Assembly (NCBI RefSeq): GCF_037120705.1
Contig: NZ_JAWLJU010000002.1
Coordinates: forward strand, 1,116,001-1,180,000
Direction: 5' to 3'
Length of the DNA: 64,000 nt
Source of the DNA: Pseudoalteromonas sp. UG3-2
Lineage (GTDB): Bacteria > Pseudomonadota > Gammaproteobacteria > Enterobacterales > Alteromonadaceae
The position numbers were made by a program, and so were the translations under genes. Positions within the stretch are counted from its first letter, which is position 1, and each line of letters begins with the position of its first letter. Shown here one piece after another: positions 1-9,541 of the stretch. The notes below the pieces were generated by a model, which was given only the letters and a program-made list of their open reading frames with translations, was not told where the DNA came from and made no database searches.

Positions 1-1
1 A

Positions 2-646
2 ATCATGCAAGCGGTATTTTATAACAATGGCATTCGCGCCAACTCCATGCTTCCACCGTCTTCTTGGGCGTTTGAAAAACAAGCGCAGATGCCCACTTAT
101 AACCCAGAAAAAGCGCAAGCCTTACTCCGGCAAGCCGGGTTTGAAGAGGGTTTTGATATGACCTTGTGGGCCATGCCGGTGTCGCGGATTTATAACCCGA
201 ATGCCAGAAAGATGGCTGAGCTTATCCAACGTGACTTACGCCAAATTGGCATTCGGGCTCGCATCGTAGAATACGAGTGGAATACTTTCTTAGAGCGTGT
301 TGGCCGCCATGAACACGACAGCGTTTTATTAGGCTGGGCCGCCGACACCCCAGATCCAGACAACTTTTTTAGCCCTTTACTCAGTTGTACTGCCACTTTT
401 AGCGGTAAAAACCCAGCCAATTGGTGTAACCCAGAGTTTGACTTGCTTCTCACCCAAGCTCTAGACACCAATGATATGGAGCAGCGCAAACATTATTATC
501 ATTTAGCGCAGCAAATGGTGATTGAGCAGCTGCCCTTAGTGCCCATTGCCCATGGCCTTAGATTCCAAGCCACCAGTACCGATATCAAGGGGGTAGCACT
601 GCGACCCTTTGGTGGTATCTCGCTGGCTGAAGCTCGGAGGAAATAG
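2..646 (+). CDS. sapA: SapA-like peptide-binding protein, C-terminal part (5' truncated by window)
   Basis: This is the last ~214 codons of a periplasmic solute-binding protein of the DppA/OppA/SapA family (SBP_bac_5). The frame is open to the left edge, so the true start lies outside the window and the first visible ATG (position 5) is internal. The family binds a peptide and delivers it to the membrane permeases. The visible part has the typical closing segment: 'YNPEKAQALLRQAG', a region around 'WAADTPDPDNFF', and a C-terminal stretch on returning reduced peptide to the pocket. The stop at 646 is 2 nt before sapB, followed by sapC, sapD and sapF, which fixes the assignment as SapA rather than another family member. 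Substrate (antimicrobial peptides or a nutrient) cannot be told from sequence. Confidence 0.88.
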   Translation: MMQAVFYNNGIRANSMLPPSSWAFEKQAQMPTYNPEKAQALLRQAGFEEGFDMTLWAMPVSRIYNPNARKMAELIQRDLRQIGIRARIVEYEWNTFLERVGRHEHDSVLLGWAADTPDPDNFFSPLLSCTATFSGKNPANWCNPEFDLLLTQALDTNDMEQRKHYYHLAQQMVIEQLPLVPIAHGLRFQATSTDIKGVALRPFGGISLAEARRK

Positions 647-648
647 TC

Positions 649-1683
649 ATGGTTGTAAAGTATGCATTGCGGCGTTTAAGTTTATTGCTCTTTATGCTGT
701 TTACTTTGACCCTGTTTACCTTTTCGTTGAACTACTTGTTCCCTGGCGAGTTGGTCACCAACTTTAGTGGCGAAATGAATTCAAGCTATGCGCAAACCCA
801 AGAGCTGATAGCCAAGTATCGCATCGAGGACAATATTTTGGTGCAGTATCTGGCCTTTATGACGCGTATGTTTGAGGGCGATTGGGGGCTGTCGCTGTCT
901 TCTGGGCAGCCAGTACTGGATCACGTTAAGTTGTTTTTCCCAGCCACTTTAGAGCTGTGCTTATATGCATTGAGCGTCTCGGTTATCGTAGGCGTACCTG
1001 GCGGGATTATTGCCAGTGCCTATTACAAAAAGTGGCCTGACAGAGTGATCAACTCCTTAAGTTTAATGGGTTTCTCAATTCCTGTGTTTTGGCTGGCGTT
1101 ACTGCTAATTATGGCGTTCTGCCTCGGTTTAGGCTGGTTTCCAATGTCTGGCCGCATTGGCTTGCTCTATGAAATACAGCCTCTAACCAATTTACTGCTA
1201 TTGGATATTTATCTTCAAGGCTTCCCGTATGGTGGCGCTGCATTTTGGGATGCCGTTCATCACTTAGCCTTACCAACCATTGTATTGGCCATGTATCCCA
1301 CCACGGTATTAATCCGTTTTACTCGCGATTCCATGCTCGAGGTGCTAGAGCAAAACTACATCAAAACAGCTCGTGCTAAAGGCCTAAACCGCAGTCAACT
1401 TATTGTCCATCACGCCTTGCGCAACGCCCTGTTACCGGTGATAAAACAAATCGGCCTACAGTTTAGTACCTTGATCACTTTGGCGATGATCACCGAAGTG
1501 ATCTTCTCTTGGCCCGGCATTGGCCGCTGGCTCATCGATAGCATCTACCAACGCGACTACCCTGCTATTCAAGGGGGTCTTTTGGCGGTGTCGTTTTTTG
1601 TTATTATTGCCAATATGCTAGCCGATACCATCCATTCAGCCCTCGACCCACTGGCAAGGAACCAAGCTCATGGCAAAGTTTAG
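649..1683 (+). CDS. sapB: Peptide ABC transporter permease SapB
   Basis: The 344-residue protein is an inner-membrane permease of the DppB/OppB/SapB type (BPD_transp_1). It shows an N-terminal membrane segment (about residues 9-30), a periplasmic loop and then about five further hydrophobic segments. The cytoplasmic EAA loop that contacts the ATPases is seen near residues 240-265 ('ARAKGL' then 'HALRNALLPV'). It pairs with SapC to form the channel. It starts 2 nt after sapA and overlaps sapC by 14 nt, so the operon is translationally coupled. Length is normal for the family. Confidence 0.93.
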   Translation: MVVKYALRRLSLLLFMLFTLTLFTFSLNYLFPGELVTNFSGEMNSSYAQTQELIAKYRIEDNILVQYLAFMTRMFEGDWGLSLSSGQPVLDHVKLFFPATLELCLYALSVSVIVGVPGGIIASAYYKKWPDRVINSLSLMGFSIPVFWLALLLIMAFCLGLGWFPMSGRIGLLYEIQPLTNLLLLDIYLQGFPYGGAAFWDAVHHLALPTIVLAMYPTTVLIRFTRDSMLEVLEQNYIKTARAKGLNRSQLIVHHALRNALLPVIKQIGLQFSTLITLAMITEVIFSWPGIGRWLIDSIYQRDYPAIQGGLLAVSFFVIIANMLADTIHSALDPLARNQAHGKV

Positions 1684-2563
1684 TTTATACAGTGAAGAGT
1701 CGAACCGCTCACCGCTGTTTCGGTTGTGGCGTAAGTTTCGTGGCAATCACGTTGCCTTGGTTGGGTTGTGGCTATTTTTGGGTCTTACCATATTAGCGGT
1801 GACAGCGCCCTTGATTGCCCCCTATGGTGTCAATCAGCAACATGCCGATGCGCTGTTATTACCGCCGTCATGGCATGAACAAGGGGATGTCCGCTTTATT
1901 CTCGGTACCGACGACTTAGGTCGCGATTTATTATCGCGGTTGATGAATGGCGCCACCTACACTTTCGGTTTGTCTATTCTTGCCGCCTTGGTCACCACCG
2001 CGCTAGGGGTGGTGCTGGGGACGTTGGCCGGAGCCAGCCGTGGTTTAAAATCGAGCTTTTTAAATCACCTGCTAGACATCACCTTGGCCATTCCTTCATT
2101 GCTGTTAGCCATTATTATTATCGCCATCTTAGGCCCAGGCTTGATGAATACCGTTTGGGCCATTATTTTTGCCTTATTGCCGCAGTATATTCACTCCATT
2201 CGGAATCTGGTGGTTGGTGAGCTCAACAAAGATTATATTGTTGCCTTTAAGCTCGACGGTGCCAGTCGCTGGAAGATATTAGTGCGAGGGATCTTGCCCA
2301 ATATTTATGAACACATTGTGGTTATTTTCACCATGGCATTATCAACTGCCATACTTGATATTTCTGCGCTGGGTTTCTTGAAATTAGGGGCGCAACCGCC
2401 GTCAACGGAATGGGGCGCTATTTTGGCTGAGAACTTATCGTTAATCTATTTAGCGCCATGGACAGTGGGCTTACCAGGCGCGTTACTATTTCTAGCGGTA
2501 CTGTCAACCAATCTGGTTGGTGACGGTCTAAGAGAAGCGTTAAAGCAAAGAAAGGCCGACTAA
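1670..2563 (+). CDS. sapC: Peptide ABC transporter permease SapC
   Basis: The 297-residue second permease subunit belongs to the DppC/OppC/SapC family. An N-terminal membrane segment (about residues 30-55) is followed by the motif 'LGTDDLGRDLLSRL' (about residues 77-90), characteristic of this family, and by the BPD_transp_1 domain with several hydrophobic segments. The EAA-like loop is near 'KLDGASRWKILVRGILPN'. The start overlaps the end of sapB by 14 nt and the stop TAA shares its last A with the ATG of sapD. It forms the heterodimeric channel with SapB. Confidence 0.93.
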   Translation: MAKFSLYSEESNRSPLFRLWRKFRGNHVALVGLWLFLGLTILAVTAPLIAPYGVNQQHADALLLPPSWHEQGDVRFILGTDDLGRDLLSRLMNGATYTFGLSILAALVTTALGVVLGTLAGASRGLKSSFLNHLLDITLAIPSLLLAIIIIAILGPGLMNTVWAIIFALLPQYIHSIRNLVVGELNKDYIVAFKLDGASRWKILVRGILPNIYEHIVVIFTMALSTAILDISALGFLKLGAQPPSTEWGAILAENLSLIYLAPWTVGLPGALLFLAVLSTNLVGDGLREALKQRKAD

Positions 2564-3570
2564 TGCAATTACTCGACATTAAAAACCTAACTATAGAGCT
2601 GAGAACGGAAGATGGCGTTATTCGCGCAGTAGACCGGGTCAATCTGAGCTTAAAAGAAGGTGAAGTGCACGCGTTAGTCGGTGAATCGGGTTCGGGAAAG
2701 AGCCTGATCGCTAAAGCCATTGTCGGTGTGCTCAATCAACGTTGGACAGTCACCGCCGACAGAATGCATTGGCGTGGTGTTGATCTAATGCGTTTATCCC
2801 CAGAGAAACGTCGTAAGTTGGTAAGCCAAGATATTGCCATGATTTACCAAGAGCCAAGTCGGAGTCTTGACCCTACGGCCACTATCTTCGATCAGGTGGC
2901 TGAGTCTATTCCCGACAGCGTGCTCAAAGGTGGTTTTTTTCAGCGTCGTAAAGCTCGTAAAGAAAAAGTCAAAGCATTGCTTCATAAAGCGGGGATCAGA
3001 GACGATAAAAGTATCTGTTCAAGCTATCCTCATGAGCTGTCAGAGGGCATGTGTCAAAAAATAATGATTGCCATGGCCATCGCCAGAAGCCCTAAGTTAT
3101 TAATTGCTGATGAGCCAACCACGGCACTTGAGAGCACCGCTCGAGCACAAGTCTTTCGGCTGTTAAAAGCATTAAACCAGCTTAAGAATATGTCGATTTT
3201 GATGATCTCTCACGAGCTCGAAGAAATCTCTGATTGGTCTCACGCCATGCATGTGCTGTATTGCGGGCAAATGGTGGAAGCCGGACCAACACGGGCTATT
3301 TTTAAACAGCCCTTGCACCCATATACCCAAGCTTTGGTAAAAAGCCTGCCAGATTATAGCCATGGCATAGGCCATAAAGAGCCATTTTATGCCTTAAAAG
3401 GCACCATCCCGCCATTGCAGCATTTACCCATTGGCTGCCGGCTGGGGCCGCGCTGTCCACAAGCGCAAAAAGAGTGTGTGGTGACACCGCGGCAAAGTAA
3501 ATCCCATGGTCACAGCTATGCCTGCCACTTTCCTTTGATAAAGGTAAAACAAAAATGCAGCCAGTCCTAA
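2563..3570 (+). CDS. sapD: Peptide ABC transporter ATPase SapD
   Basis: The 335-residue protein is an ATP-binding subunit of the oligopeptide-type ABC family. Walker A 'GESGSGKS' lies near residue 41, Walker B 'LLIADEPT' near 178. The signature is degenerate, 'LSEGMCQKIMIA' instead of LSGGQ, a feature also seen in known SapD proteins. The C-terminal extension (oligo_HPY type, from about residue 275) contains 'LGPRCP' and further cysteines. In E. coli SapD is also linked to potassium uptake through Trk; whether that holds here is unknown. Start overlaps the sapC stop by 1 nt and the end overlaps sapF by 16 nt. Confidence 0.92.
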   Translation: MQLLDIKNLTIELRTEDGVIRAVDRVNLSLKEGEVHALVGESGSGKSLIAKAIVGVLNQRWTVTADRMHWRGVDLMRLSPEKRRKLVSQDIAMIYQEPSRSLDPTATIFDQVAESIPDSVLKGGFFQRRKARKEKVKALLHKAGIRDDKSICSSYPHELSEGMCQKIMIAMAIARSPKLLIADEPTTALESTARAQVFRLLKALNQLKNMSILMISHELEEISDWSHAMHVLYCGQMVEAGPTRAIFKQPLHPYTQALVKSLPDYSHGIGHKEPFYALKGTIPPLQHLPIGCRLGPRCPQAQKECVVTPRQSKSHGHSYACHFPLIKVKQKCSQS

Positions 3571-4316
3571 AAGTACAATCTCTGAACAAGTCATTTAGCA
3601 CACGGCAAGGGCTCATTAAGCGTCATTCTTTGCAGGTATTAAAGGACATTTCTTTCTCTTTGGCACCGGCGCAAACATTGGCCATTATTGGTGAGACAGG
3701 CTCCGGTAAAAGTACCCTAGCTAAGGTGTTAGCTGGGGCTGACATCGCCGATTCAGGGCAAATTTTACTGAACGGCAAAACCATTGAAGACGATGGTAAT
3801 CGAGAAAGTGACTGCCGCACCATCCGATTAATTTTTCAAGACCCAACTCGCTCGCTCAACCCTGGGCTTAGAATTGGCGATATGCTCGATGATTGTTTGC
3901 AATTTAACACCGAACTGACTGCCGAGCAGCGCTATAAAAAAATCCGCATTACCTTGAGCCGTGTTGGCCTGCTGGCTGAACATATTGATTACTACCCACA
4001 TATGTTCAGTGGTGGTCAATTACAACGAGTGGCATTAGCCAGAGCACTAATTTTAGACCCAAAAGTGTTGGTACTCGACGAAGCCCTGTCTTCACTCGAC
4101 CCTTCGGTAAGAGCGCAAACGGTGAACCTACTGCTAGAGTTACAGGCAGCTACCGGACTGGCATATGTGCTTATTACCCACCATTTAAGCTTGGTGCGCC
4201 ACATGAGCGATGAAATCTTAGTATTAAACCGCGGCAAGGCAGTTGAATATGGTGAGACGGAGCAGGTATTTACGAAGCCGAAATCAAAAACCATGCAAAA
4301 GCTATTGTCGGCATAG
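3555..4316 (+). CDS. sapF: Peptide ABC transporter ATPase SapF
   Basis: The 253-residue second ATPase of the Sap transporter is a compact ABC protein without the C-terminal oligo_HPY extension of SapD, as expected for SapF. Walker A 'GETGSGKS' is near residue 46, the signature 'FSGGQLQRVALARAL' near residue 150, and Walker B 'VLVLDEALSSLD' near residue 173. It has a canonical signature, so it is probably the fully active half of the SapD/SapF pair. It overlaps sapD by 16 nt and is the last gene of the operon, followed by a strong terminator. Confidence 0.92.
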   Translation: MQPVLKVQSLNKSFSTRQGLIKRHSLQVLKDISFSLAPAQTLAIIGETGSGKSTLAKVLAGADIADSGQILLNGKTIEDDGNRESDCRTIRLIFQDPTRSLNPGLRIGDMLDDCLQFNTELTAEQRYKKIRITLSRVGLLAEHIDYYPHMFSGGQLQRVALARALILDPKVLVLDEALSSLDPSVRAQTVNLLLELQAATGLAYVLITHHLSLVRHMSDEILVLNRGKAVEYGETEQVFTKPKSKTMQKLLSA

Positions 4317-4348
4317 CGATTAGCCAACTTCCCTATTTCATAACCATT

Positions 4349-4376
4349 AAAAAAGGTGCCATTTGGCACCTTTTTT
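4349..4376. terminator. Bidirectional terminator between sapF and ppiD
   Basis: A perfect GGTGCC / GGCACC stem with a 4-nt loop is flanked by six A before and seven T after the stem. It therefore reads as an intrinsic terminator for sapF on the plus strand and for ppiD (which ends at 4398) on the minus strand. Confidence 0.88.
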
Positions 4377-4397
4377 AGATCTGAATTCTCAACCTGA

Positions 4398-6308
4398 TTA
4401 GGGTTGTTCAGTCACTTGTAGTTGTGGCTTTTTGATTTCCGCTTTTTCTTTTAATGCGGCGATCAAAGCAGTGTAGTTTTTGTTAGCCACAGATGACACA
4501 AAGCTTTGCTTTTGCTGTGGATCAACATTGCCCTCTACCTCAGGTGTGGTCACTGACTTAAGTATTAGTAAGGCAGCATCGCCATTATTTAAGGCCACTT
4601 GCGCTGTTTCGGTCTCAGCAACACCTGGGTGTGGCAATTTAAATGCTTCAGAGGTGATGGCTGGCGGTACCTCACGGCTACGACGTTGGAGCTCATTCAC
4701 GCTTTTCACTGCAACATTTTGGCTAGCAACAACCTGAGTTAGCGACTCACCCGCTTGCAGTTGCTCAAATAGGCTCTGGGCTTTTTCTGCAATCAGTGTC
4801 GCGGCTTTTTCATCAATCAACTGAGCTTTAATTTGCGCTTGCACTTCTTCCAGTGGTTTAGTCGCTGCAGGCTTATGCTCTTCAACGCGTACTACCACAA
4901 TATGCTCAGGAGCCACTTCTAGCACCTCAGAGTTTACTCTGTCTTCTAGCAGTTCAGGGCTGAAGATAGTATTGCTGATAGCAGGTGCATTTAATGGCTC
5001 AGGTAATGCAGCACGGCTTACTAATTCAGTAGACTTCACTTCTACCTCGGCCATTTCCGCAGCATCTTTTAAGGTATCAGCGACTTCAAAGGCCAGTTCA
5101 GCAACTTCGGTCTGCTTTTGATAAAAAGCGTCAATTTTAGCTGTTTTTTCCAGCTCAGCGCGTAATTCGTCTTTTACTTCTTCAAACGATTGTACTTGCT
5201 GAGTTTGAATATCGGTAAGTTGAATAATGTGGAAGCCAAACTCCGATTCCACTACATCTGTGATGTCTCCCACTTCAGCAAGCTCAAATGCTGCTGCTTC
5301 AAACTCTGGATCCATCATGTCTCTTTCAATCCAGTCCAGATCACCACCCATCTCTGCACTGACAATATCGTCAGACTTTTGCTCTGCCAGTTCGGCAAAG
5401 TCAGCACCGGCTTGAAGCTCAGCTAAAAGCGCTTGAGCTTTCTCTTCAGCCGCTTGCGGGTCGTCACCAGCATCAACAAGAATGTGCGACACACGGCGTC
5501 TCTCAGGCTCTAGGTACTGATTTTTTTGCTCTTGGTAATAGGTTGCCAACGCTTCTTCAGTAACCGGCTCAAGCGGCTCAAGCTCGTCGGCTTTCAACTC
5601 AATGTAGTTAACCGCCACTTGCTCTGGTGATTGAAATTGGTTTTGATTAAGATCGTAGTAGTTTTGAATTTCATCCGCCGTTACGCTCACTTCATTCTTC
5701 ACCAAATCTTTGCTCAATACCGCGTAATCGATGGCGCGTGTTTGCTGCTGCAATGCTAGTGTTTGTTGTAATTCGTTGTCTAGCACGAAGTCTGTTCCTG
5801 CAAGTGCAGAAACCAGTTGCGAACGCGTCATTTCGTCACGTAGATACTCACGGAAACGATCTGGTTGGAAGTTCATTTGGCGAATGACTTGCAAATAACG
5901 GTCGTTGCTGAATTCACCGCCCACTTGGAAATATGGCATTTCAACAATGGCATTTTTTACCTGCTCATCGCTCACACGCAGACCTAACTCTTGCGCTAGC
6001 TGCGACTGCAACTCTTGCTGTACTAGACGATCAACCACAGTGCTGCGGATCTGAGCCATGTAGTTTGGATCCGCTGCGATTTGCGCGAAGTATTCACCAA
6101 ATTGTTGTTCTAAACGTGCACGCTCATTGGAGTAAGCACGAGAAAATTCTGTTTGGCTGATTTTAACGCCATTGACTTCTGCAACAGGCTGCTCTGTGGT
6201 TTGACCTAGGTAACCACCGATCCCTGCTAAAGCAAAAGACAAGATGACTAAACCTAAGATGATTTTAGCAGCCGGGCCCTGTGAGCCTTCTCTAATCTTT
6301 TCAAGCAT
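4398..6308 (-). CDS. ppiD: Periplasmic folding chaperone / PPIase PpiD
   Basis: The 636-residue membrane-anchored chaperone has one N-terminal transmembrane segment (about residues 14-33) and a large periplasmic part. A SurA_N-like chaperone domain follows (about 40-200), then a parvulin rotamase domain (about 265-360; 'RRVSHILVDAGDD' opens it) and a second SurA-like C-terminal region. It sits at the SecYEG exit and helps newly exported proteins fold; parvulin activity in the E. coli protein is absent or weak, so chaperoning is the safer call. Length is close to E. coli PpiD (623). It lies downstream of hupB and lon on the same strand, the order found in E. coli. Confidence 0.94.
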   Translation of the reverse strand: MLEKIREGSQGPAAKIILGLVILSFALAGIGGYLGQTTEQPVAEVNGVKISQTEFSRAYSNERARLEQQFGEYFAQIAADPNYMAQIRSTVVDRLVQQELQSQLAQELGLRVSDEQVKNAIVEMPYFQVGGEFSNDRYLQVIRQMNFQPDRFREYLRDEMTRSQLVSALAGTDFVLDNELQQTLALQQQTRAIDYAVLSKDLVKNEVSVTADEIQNYYDLNQNQFQSPEQVAVNYIELKADELEPLEPVTEEALATYYQEQKNQYLEPERRRVSHILVDAGDDPQAAEEKAQALLAELQAGADFAELAEQKSDDIVSAEMGGDLDWIERDMMDPEFEAAAFELAEVGDITDVVESEFGFHIIQLTDIQTQQVQSFEEVKDELRAELEKTAKIDAFYQKQTEVAELAFEVADTLKDAAEMAEVEVKSTELVSRAALPEPLNAPAISNTIFSPELLEDRVNSEVLEVAPEHIVVVRVEEHKPAATKPLEEVQAQIKAQLIDEKAATLIAEKAQSLFEQLQAGESLTQVVASQNVAVKSVNELQRRSREVPPAITSEAFKLPHPGVAETETAQVALNNGDAALLILKSVTTPEVEGNVDPQQKQSFVSSVANKNYTALIAALKEKAEIKKPQLQVTEQP

Positions 6309-6423
6309 TTATTGTTTCTCTTATCTAAGTCAAAGCACCAACAGCACTTTGGGTTAACTCGATGTGGGTTGTTGCCAACATAGTAGGCCAGAATGGTATT
6401 ACTGCGGCAGCGACAACTGGTAT

Positions 6424-6455
6424 AAAAAAAGCGTATCTTAGCAGATACGCCTTTT
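6424..6455 (-). terminator. hupB terminator
   Basis: Read on the minus strand, an 8-bp GC-rich stem (GCGTATCT paired with AGATACGC, 4-nt loop) is followed by a run of seven T. It lies 48 nt past the hupB stop codon and before ppiD. Confidence 0.85.
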
Positions 6456-6502
6456 ATCTTGAAGCAGTTCGCGGCGACTTCGCGCCGCCAACCCACAATA
6501 AA

Positions 6503-6775
6503 TTAGTTTACTGCGTCTTTAAGCGCTTTACCCGCTTTGAAAGATGGGATGTTAGCCGCTGCGATTTGAATAGTCTCACCTGTTTGCGGGTTACGACCAG
6601 AACGTGCAGCGCGCTCGCGCACTGAGAAAGTACCAAAACCTACTAGCGCAACAGAGTCACCGTCTTTAAGTGCACCTGTTACAGACTCGATGAATGAATC
6701 TAGCGCACGACCAGCAGCCGCTTTAGAAATGTCAGCATCAGCTGCGATTTGATCGATTAATTGAGATTTATTCAC
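6503..6775 (-). CDS. hupB: DNA-binding protein HU-beta (GTG start)
   Basis: The 90-residue nucleoid protein HU matches the family over its whole length: it opens with '[10 protein letters not shown]', has the signature '[13 protein letters not shown]', and ends in '[14 protein letters not shown]'. HU bends and compacts DNA as a dimer. The start is set at GTG (6773-6775) because family alignment begins there and an AGAGGA ribosome site lies about 7 nt upstream; an upstream in-frame ATG would add ten atypical acidic residues (TITMEEDDI). It follows lon on the same strand, as in E. coli. Confidence 0.95.
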   Translation of the reverse strand: MNKSQLIDQIAADADISKAAAGRALDSFIESVTGALKDGDSVALVGFGTFSVRERAARSGRNPQTGETIQIAAANIPSFKAGKALKDAVN

Positions 6776-6803
6776 AATATCATCCTCTTCCATTGTTATT
6801 GTC

Positions 6804-6830
6804 AAAAATCACTTCTTGGTGGTGATTTTT
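6804..6830 (-). promoter_or_regulatory. hupB: Inverted repeat in hupB leader
   Basis: A perfect 9-bp inverted repeat (AAAAATCAC / GTGATTTTT, 9-nt spacer) lies about 28 nt upstream of the hupB GTG. On the minus strand it ends in five T, so it could be a weak attenuator or an mRNA stability hairpin. No function is known. Confidence 0.4.
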
Positions 6831-6956
6831 GCTATCTATTTAGAGACATCACAGCGACTCTCTAATTCTCGAAATCTTTCTCGAGGCTAGTGGTCACGGG
6901 GCTTCCGGAACCACTTTACTCGAATACAGTGCCTAACTTAACACACCTTTTAGATT

Positions 6957-6980
6957 TGAAAAGCCTTTTAAGGCACTTTT
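6957..6980 (-). terminator. Possible weak lon terminator
   Basis: A short GCCTT/AAGGC stem with a 2-nt loop followed by TTTT on the minus strand lies 22 nt beyond the lon stop. The stem is short, so partial read-through into hupB is likely. Confidence 0.4.
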
Positions 6981-7001
6981 TTGCGATTTTTCTATGATTT
7001 T

Positions 7002-9350
7002 TTAAGATTCAGTCGTAAAACTGTCTATAGGTTGCGCTAACGCCAGCGATAACACCTCGTCGATAGAAGCAACAGCATGAATTTCGAGACCTTCTCGAAC
7101 GTTGTCCGGAATTTCTTTTAAGTCACGCTCGTTCTTTTTCGGTATTACTACGCGTTTGATACCACCGCGATGTGCCGCCAGCAACTTCTCTTTTAAGCCA
7201 CCAATTGGCAATACTTCGCCGCGCAGGGTAATTTCACCTGTCATGGCCACATCGGCACGCACGGGATTGCCTGTTAAGCTCGACACTAGACCTGTTACCA
7301 TCGCGATACCGGCACTAGGGCCATCTTTAGGCGTTGCCCCTTCTGGCACATGAACGTGAATGTCACGCTTCTCATAGAAGTCTTCGTTGATACGGAGCTT
7401 TTCAGCGCGATTGCGAACCACCGTCATTGCCGCTTGAATCGACTCTTGCATGACATCGCCTAACGAGCCAGTGTAGGTTAATTTGCCCTTACCTGGCACG
7501 GCCGCGCATTCAATGGTGAGTAAATCACCACCCACTTCTGTCCATGCTAAGCCAGTCACTTGACCAACACGGTCGCCATCTTCAGCTTTACCATAGTCAA
7601 AACGCTGTACGCCTAAGAACTCTTCTAAGTTCTCTTGGTTGATCACCACTTGCTTCAGGCCTTTGTCTAGCAAGATGTTTTTCACTGCCTTACGACACAA
7701 CTTAGACACTTCACGCTCAAGGTTACGCACCCCAGCTTCGCGGGTGTAATAACGAATAATGCCAATGATGGCACTGTCTTCAATATTGATTTCCGCGTCT
7801 TTTAAGCCATTGCGCTTAATTTGCTTTGGAATAAGGTGTTGTTTGGCAATATTCAGCTTTTCATCCTCGGTGTAACCCGATAAACGGATCACTTCCATAC
7901 GGTCTAGTAACGGACCTGGGATATTAAAGCTGTTTGACGTTGCCACAAACATCACGTCTGATAAGTCGTAATCTACTTCGAGGTAATGATCCGAGAAATG
8001 GCTGTTTTGCTCTGGGTCTAACACCTCAAGCAGTGCTGAAGCCGGATCGCCGCGCATATCTGACGACATCTTATCAATTTCGTCGAGTAGGAATAATGGG
8101 TTTTTAACCCCAACTTTCGACATGCTCTGAATAAGTTTACCCGGCATTGAGCCAATGTAGGTTCTTCTGTGACCACGAATTTCCGCTTCGTCACGCACAC
8201 CACCGAGCGCCATACGAACGTATTTACGTCCAGTAGAGCGCGCGATAGATTGACCTAAACTGGTTTTACCTACCCCTGGCGGTCCAACTAAGCAAAGGAT
8301 TGGGCCCTTTAACTTATTAGTGCGCTGCTGTACGGCTAGGTATTCAATAATACGGTCTTTTACTTTCTCAAGGCCATAGTGATCAGCATCGAGTACTTTC
8401 TGTGCCCCCGACAAGTCTTTTTTCACCTTTGAGCGCTTTTTCCACGGTACATTGATCATGGTATCAATGTACGAACGCACTACCGTCGCTTCAGCAGACA
8501 TGGGCGACATCATTTTTAGCTTATTAAGCTCAGCCGTCGCCTTCTCTTCCGCCTCTTTCGGCATTTTTGCCTCAGAGATGCGCTTTTTCAATGCTTCGAA
8601 CTCATCCGGCACATCGTCCAACTCGCCGAGCTCTTTTTGAATTGCCTTCATTTGCTCGTTGAGGTAATACTCGCGTTGTGATTTTTCCATCTGCTTTTTC
8701 ACTCGCGAGCGGATTTTTTTCTCCACCTGCAACAAGTCAATTTCACCTTCCATTAGCGCCATTAGGTACTCAAGACGCTCGGTAACATTATTTATCTCAA
8801 GCACTTTTTGCTTTTCTGGCACCTTGATAGGCATATGAGCTGCCATGGTGTCAGCAAGTCGTGCCGCTTCGTCAATGCCCGATACCGACGTTAACACTTC
8901 AGGTGGGATCTTTTTATTGAGCTTAACGTAGCCTTCAAACTGATTCACAGCGCTGCGAACCAAAACATCTTGCTCTTGCTCATCCACGTCTTCAGACGGA
9001 ATATACTCAGCTTCGGCAAGGAAGTAGTCATCGGTGACTAAAAACTCTTCGATTTTGGCGCGTTGCGTCCCCTCAACTAGCACCTTCACTGTGCCATCAG
9101 GCAGCTTCAATAGCTGCAACACAGTGGCAATCGTGCCGGTTTGATAGATATCGTCGGTACTAGGGTCATCGACGGAGGCGTCTTTTTGCGCCACTAAAAA
9201 GATTTGCTTGTCATTATCCATCGCTGCTTCGAGGCATTTTATTGATTTTTCTCGGCCAACAAACAGCGGGATCACCATGTGCGGATACACGACTACATCG
9301 CGTAACGCTAACACAGGTATTTCTACTCGATCCGTTCTCTCAAGCGTCAT
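7002..9350 (-). CDS. lon: ATP-dependent protease Lon
   Basis: The 782-residue protease degrades misfolded and regulatory proteins in the cytoplasm. Order of domains: N-terminal substrate-binding LON domain (about 10-200), AAA+ domain with Walker A 'GPPGVGKTS' near residue 350 and Walker B 'LFLLDEIDK', and the C-terminal protease domain with the catalytic serine in 'DGPSAGIAM' and the catalytic lysine further on, forming the Ser-Lys dyad. The start is set at the ATG at 9350 ('[13 protein letters not shown]'), which aligns with E. coli Lon and has an AGAGAA ribosome site; the longer frame opens with a TTG. A sigma-32 type promoter lies upstream. Confidence 0.97.
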   Translation of the reverse strand: MTLERTDRVEIPVLALRDVVVYPHMVIPLFVGREKSIKCLEAAMDNDKQIFLVAQKDASVDDPSTDDIYQTGTIATVLQLLKLPDGTVKVLVEGTQRAKIEEFLVTDDYFLAEAEYIPSEDVDEQEQDVLVRSAVNQFEGYVKLNKKIPPEVLTSVSGIDEAARLADTMAAHMPIKVPEKQKVLEINNVTERLEYLMALMEGEIDLLQVEKKIRSRVKKQMEKSQREYYLNEQMKAIQKELGELDDVPDEFEALKKRISEAKMPKEAEEKATAELNKLKMMSPMSAEATVVRSYIDTMINVPWKKRSKVKKDLSGAQKVLDADHYGLEKVKDRIIEYLAVQQRTNKLKGPILCLVGPPGVGKTSLGQSIARSTGRKYVRMALGGVRDEAEIRGHRRTYIGSMPGKLIQSMSKVGVKNPLFLLDEIDKMSSDMRGDPASALLEVLDPEQNSHFSDHYLEVDYDLSDVMFVATSNSFNIPGPLLDRMEVIRLSGYTEDEKLNIAKQHLIPKQIKRNGLKDAEINIEDSAIIGIIRYYTREAGVRNLEREVSKLCRKAVKNILLDKGLKQVVINQENLEEFLGVQRFDYGKAEDGDRVGQVTGLAWTEVGGDLLTIECAAVPGKGKLTYTGSLGDVMQESIQAAMTVVRNRAEKLRINEDFYEKRDIHVHVPEGATPKDGPSAGIAMVTGLVSSLTGNPVRADVAMTGEITLRGEVLPIGGLKEKLLAAHRGGIKRVVIPKKNERDLKEIPDNVREGLEIHAVASIDEVLSLALAQPIDSFTTES

Positions 9351-9392
9351 TATATTCTCTTCGCACTTCAATTAATTTGGTTAATACTGTGG

Positions 9393-9424
9393 TATATGGG
9401 GATAACACAGATAAAGTTCAATAG
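9393..9424 (-). promoter_or_regulatory. lon: Sigma-32 (heat-shock) type promoter of lon
   Basis: On the minus strand, TTGAA is followed after 15 nt by CCCCATATA, matching the sigma-32 -35 (CTTGAA) and -10 (CCCCATNTA) boxes. It lies about 43 nt upstream of the lon ATG. lon is a heat-shock gene in E. coli, so the context fits. Confidence 0.75.
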
Positions 9425-9499
9425 TTTCTAACAATTGCCTAGATAAATTGCGCTAGCGGCAAAAGTCACCTTGCAATTGATTCATTAGCACAGATATGT

Positions 9500-9524
9500 A
9501 AAAAGGAGCACTAGGCTCCTTTAT
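9500..9524 (-). terminator. clpX terminator
   Basis: On the minus strand an AGGAGC / GCTCCT stem with a 5-nt loop is followed by TTTTTA. It lies about 20 nt after the clpX stop. Confidence 0.8.
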
Positions 9525-9541
9525 CATGGTTTGCAATCGAC

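Noticed and set aside
2-646. sapA as a truncated pseudogene
   Set aside because: The frame is open to the window edge, so the missing part is outside the window rather than lost.
6362-6625. 87-codon ORF across the hupB terminator
   Set aside because: It is antisense to hupB and its terminator and has no family resemblance.
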